9,187 bases of DNA. Source: Aquitalea sp. Lineage in GTDB: Bacteria; Pseudomonadota; Gammaproteobacteria; Burkholderiales; Chromobacteriaceae. How positions within the stretch are numbered: the stretch's first letter is position 1; each line of letters starts with the position of its first letter. The stretch covers positions 1-9,187 of the forward strand of contig JAFANL010000059.1 of NCBI GenBank assembly GCA_019232735.1, written 5' to 3'. Below, piece by piece: positions 5,027 through 9,187 of this stretch. Both the position numbers and the translations under genes were made by a program. The notes beneath the pieces are model-generated. The model was not told the origin of the DNA, ran no database searches, and saw only the letters and a list, made by a program, of their open reading frames with translations.

Positions 5027-8000
5027 ATGAGCGCAACTGATCAGACCGCCAGTCCCACTCCTTCCAGACCCAAACATTTCCGCTGGCGGCGCTGGCTGGC
5101 CGGTTTGCTTGCCGTATTGGCCTTGTGGTGGGGGCTGCTGGCTGGCATTGCACCGGGCATTGTCCAGAGCCAGGCTGCCAAGTGGGCGGCGGGAATCGGG
5201 CGCAAGCTGAGTCTGGGTGAGGTCTCCATCAATCCGTGGAAAATGGCGGTGGAGCTGCAGCAGTTGCAGTTGTCCGAGGGCAAGGGCGAGCCGCTGTTTG
5301 CCGCCAAGCGCGTGTATGTGGATTTTTCCCCATCAGCACTGCTGATGGGACGTTGGCAACTGGCTGAGTTCTCGGTAGACGCACCCCAGCTATGGGTGAA
5401 GCGCGATGCGCAGGGGCAGTGGAACTGGGCGCGTTTCATCCATGATGCCAGTGGTCCTGCCCAGCCGAAAAAGGATGACAGCCCGCCACCAAAATTCCTG
5501 TTGCAGGCGCTGAATATTCGTCAGGGACAGGTGATGTTCCAGGATGAGCTGGCCAGCAATGAACAGCTCAAGGTGGCGCCGCTGAATCTGGCGCTTACCG
5601 ATCTGAGCACACTGCCGGAAGCCGGTGGCTACCGTTTGCACGCCGCGCTGGGTGATGGCACCCAGCTGGACTGGAAGGGCAGCCTGCAATTGCAACCGCT
5701 GCAATCCAGCGGTGAGGCCAGCATTCGCGGTTTTACCCTGGCCAGCGTGTGGGACTATATCAAGCCGCAATTCAATGTCGCCGCACCGCAAGGCGAACTG
5801 TCGGCCCAGGCGCGCTATCACTTCGACATGAGCGGCAAGAGCGCCCAACTGCAGGTCAGCCCCTTCAATGCACAGCTCAAGGGCCTGCAGCTGCAGGCGC
5901 CAGGCAGCCCGCATCGTTTTGTCCTGCCCACGCTGAATGTCAGTGGCGGCCGCTTCGATTTGCAACATTCCCAGTTATCCATCCAGCAACTGGCGCTGGA
6001 AGGCGGCAGCCTGGAAGCGCTGCGCCGGCAGGATGGCATGATCGACTGGCTGACCGCGCTGCCGCAACACACAGCGCAGCCCGCGGCCCAGCACAGTGGC
6101 GGCAAGCCTTCGCCCTGGCAGGTGAAGGTGGACGATATCAAGCTGGCCAACTGGCAATACCGGTTTAGCGATGAGACTTTTGCCACGCCCTTGCAGGTTT
6201 CGGCGCGCTTGCCACTATTGCACGCCCGGTTTGCCCTGGAGCCGAAACAGGGCTTCAGTGTGGACAAGCTGGCAGGCGAACTGGCAGATATCAAGCTGGG
6301 TAATGCCGCGCAGCCGGAGAAAATCAGCCTGAACAAATTGAGCTTGCAGCCCTCGCGTATCGTGCAGCAGGGCCAGTTGATCGAACCGGGAGCGGTCGAT
6401 TTGCAAGGTCTGCTGGTGGCGGTGGAGCGTAACAAGCAAGGCCAGTTGAATCTGGCCCAACTGTTTGCGCCGGGCAAGGCGGCCAAACCGGCAAGCAAGG
6501 CCGCGCCTGAGGACAGCAAGAACAAGGCTGGCTGGCAGCTGCACTACCCGCCGGTCAGCCTGAGCGAGGGCCAGATCAGCTGGACCGATCAGACCCTGTC
6601 GCGTCCGGTCAGCGCCACGCTACGCGAGGTGACGGCCAAGCTGGAAGCCAAGGAGGCACAGCAGCTGGCGCTGGAGGTGGGCGGCAAGCTGGAGTCCGGC
6701 CAGTTCAAGGCTGCCTTGCAGCTGGACCCGGCCACGGTGGCGCTCAAGGGCAAGGTCAATGTCCAGGCACTGCCACTGGCACCGTTTGCGCCATATGGCC
6801 TGTCCGGTACGCCGTTGCGCATGAATGGGGGCCAGCTCAGTGCCGACCTGACGGTGGAATCGGCCAACAAGGGCTGGAGTGTGGCCGGTACTGCTGGCAT
6901 CAGCAGCCTGGCGGTCATGGAGCCGGGTGAAAAGCTGCCCTTGCTGGGCTGGAGCAATCTGCGCGTCAATGGCATCAAGGCGCAGGGCAAGCCTGCCTTG
7001 CCGCTTAGCGTGGCGGTACAGGATGTCCAGCTGGAGGCCCTGTCGGCGCGGCTGATTCTGGATGCCAAGCGCCAGCTCAACTGGCAGCGCATCTTTGCTG
7101 CCAAGGCCGCGGCCGAACCCAAGACGACAGCCGCCAAGCCGGCCAGCACCGCCAGCGTGCCACCGGTGGAAATCCGCAGCATCCACCTGAATCGCAGCAA
7201 GGTGCAGTTTGCCGACCAGAGCATGAATCCCAATTTTGCTACCCAGATGCACCATCTGCGTGGCTCCATCCAGGGCCTGTCCACCCGTCCGGGGCGGACC
7301 GGCACCATCACGCTGGACGGGGATGTGGACCAGTATGGTGATGTGCGGGTACGTGGAGCGCTGGCACCGATGGCGGTGACCGACAATACCGACATCACGC
7401 TGTCTTTCCGCAATATCGCGTTGAACAACCTCAACCCCTATGCCACCACTTTTGCCGGCTGGCGCATCAATGATGGCCGCCTCACCGTTGACCTGCATTA
7501 CCTGCTGGATCATCGTCAGATGAAGGGGCAGAACCGGGTGGTGATCAATACCATCCAGCTGGGTGACGAAGTACCGGACTACAAGGGGACTCACCTGCCA
7601 TTACGCTTGGCGGTAGCCTTGCTGGAAGACAGCGACGGCAAGATCGATCTCGACCTGCCGGTGTCCGGCAGTCTGGATGATCCGCAATTCAGCTATGGCC
7701 AGATCGTGTGGAAGGCGCTGGTGAATGTGGTCACCAAGGTTGTCACCGCGCCGTTCCGCGCGCTGGGGGCTCTGCTGGGTGGCGAGGGTTTCGATAATGT
7801 GTACTTCATTCCGGGTGAAGCCGGTGTGGCACCGCCGGAGCGGGAGAAACTGGAGAAGATTGCCGGACTGATGGTCAAGCGGCCCAAGATGCAGTTGCAG
7901 ATCGCCGGCAGTATCGACCCCGAGGTGGACAGCAAGGAACTGAGTCGCGCCCGTATCGACAGTGCCGTCCTGCAGGCGGCGGGGCGCAGCCTGTTGCCGG

Positions 8001-8347
8001 GCGAGCCGCTGCCGGTGCCGGACATGGCCGATCCGGCCATGCTGGATGCCATCAAGACGGTCTATGCCAAGCGGCTGGGTCGCCTCAAGCTGATGAGCCA
8101 TACCCTGAATCCGGGTGGGCCATCCGGTGCGGTGCTGGCCAAACTGCTGCGTGCTGAGCTGATTGCGGCCGAGAAGGTCGACGATGCCGCACTGCAGGCA
8201 CTGGCGCGCCAGCGTGCCGACAATGCACGCAAGGTGATGATGCGAATTGACAACACTCTGGGCGATCACATCACGCTGGGCGAACCGGTGAAAACCCGCG
8301 CCGAACGGGACGGTGTGGCCTTGGGAATCAAGCTTTCCAGCAAATAG
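5027..8347 (+). CDS. DUF748 domain-containing AsmA-like inner-membrane-anchored protein
   Basis: A complete 1106-aa protein. A basic N-terminus (KHFRWRR, 16-22) precedes one membrane helix at about 24-44, so the bulk should sit in the periplasm. Next comes an AsmA-like segment (LSLGEVSINPWKMAVELQQL, 61-80), then long beta-rich repeats. Four segments share the pattern hydrophobic-x-G/x-x-V/I-x-F/W-x-D: IRQGQVMFQDE (from 164), the segment from Trp364 (NWQYRFSDE), from Trp503 (EGQISWTDQ) and from Val714 (RSKVQFADQ). Ala/Pro/Lys-rich linkers separate them. A hydrophobic amphipathic stretch (LVNVVTKVVTAPFRALGALLGG, ending about 920) is typical of DUF748. Residues about 925-980 (FIPGEAG...PPEREKLEKIAGLMVKRP...IAGSID) resemble an OmpA-type domain. 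AsmA-like proteins are thought to form grooved bridges carrying phospholipids across the periplasm; the exact role of DUF748 members is not established. It is followed by its own terminator. The start ATG has only a weak AGAAG; no better start exists. Confidence 0.9.
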   Translation: MSATDQTASPTPSRPKHFRWRRWLAGLLAVLALWWGLLAGIAPGIVQSQAAKWAAGIGRKLSLGEVSINPWKMAVELQQLQLSEGKGEPLFAAKRVYVDFSPSALLMGRWQLAEFSVDAPQLWVKRDAQGQWNWARFIHDASGPAQPKKDDSPPPKFLLQALNIRQGQVMFQDELASNEQLKVAPLNLALTDLSTLPEAGGYRLHAALGDGTQLDWKGSLQLQPLQSSGEASIRGFTLASVWDYIKPQFNVAAPQGELSAQARYHFDMSGKSAQLQVSPFNAQLKGLQLQAPGSPHRFVLPTLNVSGGRFDLQHSQLSIQQLALEGGSLEALRRQDGMIDWLTALPQHTAQPAAQHSGGKPSPWQVKVDDIKLANWQYRFSDETFATPLQVSARLPLLHARFALEPKQGFSVDKLAGELADIKLGNAAQPEKISLNKLSLQPSRIVQQGQLIEPGAVDLQGLLVAVERNKQGQLNLAQLFAPGKAAKPASKAAPEDSKNKAGWQLHYPPVSLSEGQISWTDQTLSRPVSATLREVTAKLEAKEAQQLALEVGGKLESGQFKAALQLDPATVALKGKVNVQALPLAPFAPYGLSGTPLRMNGGQLSADLTVESANKGWSVAGTAGISSLAVMEPGEKLPLLGWSNLRVNGIKAQGKPALPLSVAVQDVQLEALSARLILDAKRQLNWQRIFAAKAAAEPKTTAAKPASTASVPPVEIRSIHLNRSKVQFADQSMNPNFATQMHHLRGSIQGLSTRPGRTGTITLDGDVDQYGDVRVRGALAPMAVTDNTDITLSFRNIALNNLNPYATTFAGWRINDGRLTVDLHYLLDHRQMKGQNRVVINTIQLGDEVPDYKGTHLPLRLAVALLEDSDGKIDLDLPVSGSLDDPQFSYGQIVWKALVNVVTKVVTAPFRALGALLGGEGFDNVYFIPGEAGVAPPEREKLEKIAGLMVKRPKMQLQIAGSIDPEVDSKELSRARIDSAVLQAAGRSLLPGEPLPVPDMADPAMLDAIKTVYAKRLGRLKLMSHTLNPGGPSGAVLAKLLRAELIAAEKVDDAALQALARQRADNARKVMMRIDNTLGDHITLGEPVKTRAERDGVALGIKLSSK

Positions 8348-8360
8348 TACCCCACCCGGC

Positions 8361-8374
8361 TTGATGTCCATCAA
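8361..8374. repeat. short inverted repeat TTGATG-TC-CATCAA
   Basis: A perfect 6-bp inverted repeat with a two-base centre lies between the DUF748 stop and the terminator, 10 bp before the first NrdR box starts. It may be an operator half-site pair, a minor mRNA hairpin or chance. No function is assigned. Confidence 0.25.
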
Positions 8375-8376
8375 TG

Positions 8377-8418
8377 AACGGCGCGACTACATATAGTGTA
8401 ATGCGCCGTTTTCTTTTT
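8377..8418 (+). terminator. intrinsic terminator of the DUF748 gene with an NrdR box in its loop
   Basis: Arms AACGGCGC (8377-8384) and GCGCCGTT (8403-8410) pair perfectly around an 18-nt loop and are followed by TTCTTTTT. The loop can extend the structure with ACTA (8386-8389) pairing TAGT (8394-8397). The loop is essentially the first NrdR box, so one stretch may serve as terminator RNA for the upstream gene and as operator DNA for nrdJ. Confidence 0.8.
8384..8399 (+). promoter_or_regulatory. NrdR box 1 upstream of nrdJ
   Basis: CGACTACATATAGTGT matches the NrdR consensus palindrome ACACTATATATAGTGT at 13 of 16 positions by my count. NrdR is the ATP/dATP-sensing repressor of ribonucleotide reductase genes and binds two such boxes upstream of nrd operons. 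The next gene is nrdJ, which makes the assignment much more likely than a chance match. Confidence 0.75.
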
Positions 8419-8431
8419 CCATATATTGTGA
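8416..8431 (+). promoter_or_regulatory. NrdR box 2 upstream of nrdJ
   Basis: TTTCCATATATTGTGA keeps the right half of the NrdR consensus (ATATWTWGTG) but has a degenerate left half, matching 11 of 16 positions when W is allowed. Its start is 32 bp from that of box 1, about three helical turns, the spacing known for paired NrdR boxes. TATATT (8422-8427) and TTGTGA (8426-8431) inside it could belong to the nrdJ promoter, but no complete -35/-10 pair was convincing. Confidence 0.65.
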
Positions 8432-8458
8432 TTTTTAAGCGAGAATCATTTCCGTGGG

Positions 8459-8522
8459 CAGGATGGCGGCCGCAGGATTTTCAATCCGCAGCAGGATGGG
8501 ATACGCGCTAAACTGCCAGGAT
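8459..8522 (+). repeat. four CAGGAT repeats in the nrdJ leader
   Basis: CAGGAT occurs at 8459-8464, 8473-8478, 8492-8497 and 8517-8522, with irregular spacing (14, 19 and 25 bp); the first three are preceded by G. The second copy forms a small hairpin GGATT-TTC-AATCC (8475-8487). The meaning is unknown. The repeats lie within the 148-bp stretch between NrdR box 2 and the nrdJ start. Confidence 0.4.
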
Positions 8523-8579
8523 GATCAGGCCGCGGTAATCAGGACAAATCTCAAATAATCCAGGAATCGAGGGGTCGGA

Positions 8580-9187
8580 ATGAAGCGTGAAAACAATGCC
8601 GTCATGCTGGAGCAGGATATCTCGCGCGAGGTGCTGCTGGAAAAGTATGCCAAGGGTGACGAGCAGAGCGTCAGTGAAGTCCGTCAGCGGGTAGCCCGTG
8701 CGCTGGCCGCCCTGGAGCAAGACCCGGCCCGTTTCGAGCCACTGTTCTTCCAGGCACTGGATAATGGCTTCATTCCTGGCGGACGGATCAATTCCGCTGC
8801 CGGCACCGAACTGCGTGCCACCCTGATCAACTGCTTTGTACAGCCGGTGGGCGACTCTGTCTCCGAACCTTCCAATGGCAAGGCCGGTATCTACGAAGCC
8901 CTGCTGCAGGCGGCAGAAACCATGCGCCGTGGCGGTGGCGTCGGCTACAACTTTTCGCGTATCCGCCCCAAGGGCGCGCGGGTAAAAGGCACCAACAGCC
9001 GCGCCTCCGGCCCTGTGTCCTATATGCGGGTCTTTGACCGTAGCTGCGAAACCGTGGAATCGGCCGGTGCCCGCCGTGGCGCGCAAATGGGCGTGCTGGA
9101 TGTCAGCCACCCGGATGTGGAAGATTTCATCCATGCCAAGGACAAGGGCGACCTGCGCAATTTCAATATCTCGGTGGGCGTGTCGGA
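8580..9187 (+). CDS. nrdJ: adenosylcobalamin-dependent (class II) ribonucleotide reductase, 5' part
   Basis: The first 202 codons are present; the gene runs past the window end. The enzyme reduces ribonucleotides to deoxyribonucleotides using an adenosylcobalamin-generated thiyl radical, so it is oxygen-independent but needs vitamin B12. The N-terminus (SREVLLEKYAKGDEQS, 15-30; FIPGGRINSAAGTELRATLINCFVQPVGDS, 64-93) matches betaproteobacterial class II enzymes. Cys85 in LINCFV corresponds to the first cysteine of the redox pair that re-reduces the active site. RRGGGVGYNFSRIRPKG (116-132) and GPVSYMRVFD...ESAGARRGAQMGVL (144-173) are core reductase motifs. Only about 60 residues precede the catalytic core, with no visible N-terminal ATP-cone, so overall-activity control by dATP at that site is not expected unless a cone lies elsewhere. 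The ATG at 8580 has GAGGGG five bases upstream. Paired NrdR boxes upstream point to NrdR repression. Confidence 0.95.
   Translation, partial: MKRENNAVMLEQDISREVLLEKYAKGDEQSVSEVRQRVARALAALEQDPARFEPLFFQALDNGFIPGGRINSAAGTELRATLINCFVQPVGDSVSEPSNGKAGIYEALLQAAETMRRGGGVGYNFSRIRPKGARVKGTNSRASGPVSYMRVFDRSCETVESAGARRGAQMGVLDVSHPDVEDFIHAKDKGDLRNFNISVGVS

Noticed and set aside
6620..7594. Long open frames on the minus strand inside the DUF748 gene (up to 324 codons).
   Set aside because: They lie antisense to a well-supported gene, show no family motifs and are the usual by-product of GC-rich codon use.
8513..8535. A string resembling a cobalamin-riboswitch B12 box (GCCAGGA...CAGGCC) upstream of the B12-dependent reductase.
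   Set aside because: The central bases differ from the B12-box consensus, and the rest of the riboswitch core is not recognisable. B12 riboswitches also usually control the B12-independent alternative enzyme, not the B12-dependent one.

Overview
The window looks like chromosomal DNA from a betaproteobacterium, most likely order Neisseriales, family Chromobacteriaceae (Chromobacterium/Vogesella/Aquitalea-like). The basis is the GC-rich coding sequence, the EarP plus Arg32-type EF-P pair, an AdoCbl-dependent ribonucleotide reductase with a betaproteobacterial-type N-terminus, and an acetoacetate decarboxylase next to a 3-hydroxybutyrate dehydrogenase. This assignment comes from reading the proteins, not from a database search. 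No mobile element, CRISPR array, tRNA or rRNA was seen, and base composition looks even throughout.

Layout. (1) Positions 1-1133, minus strand: an apparent two-gene ketone-body unit, adc (acetoacetate decarboxylase) followed 16 bp later by a 3-hydroxybutyrate dehydrogenase cut by the window edge. Together they would turn 3-hydroxybutyrate, for example from polyhydroxybutyrate breakdown, into acetoacetate and then acetone plus CO2. An imperfect 24-bp palindrome lies immediately upstream of the adc start codon. (2) Positions 1384-2611, plus strand: zapE (AFG1-like cell-division ATPase) with its own intrinsic terminator. (3) Positions 2651-3020, plus strand: a small secreted His-containing helical protein resembling SmbP-type metal-binding proteins, preceded by a TATACT -10 and a 12-bp perfect palindrome, and followed by a bidirectional terminator. 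(4) Positions 3091-4869, minus strand: earP then efp. EarP is the arginine rhamnosyltransferase that modifies EF-P, and this EF-P carries the matching Arg32 loop. A terminator-like stem-loop overlaps the earP stop codon, so efp output may be partly uncoupled from earP. (5) Positions 5027-8347, plus strand: a 1106-aa DUF748/AsmA-like membrane-anchored protein, divergent from earP, with four recognisable internal repeats and an OmpA-like segment near its C-terminus. (6) Positions 8361-9187, plus strand: a terminator whose loop is a good NrdR box, a second NrdR box 32 bp downstream, a leader of about 150 bp, and the 5' part of nrdJ (class II ribonucleotide reductase), cut by the window edge.

Most of the window is conserved housekeeping content, and I see no clear undescribed system. 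The most rewarding details are regulatory: the NrdR box pair nested in a terminator upstream of nrdJ, the stem-loop at the earP-efp junction, and the palindromes upstream of adc and of the SmbP-like gene.
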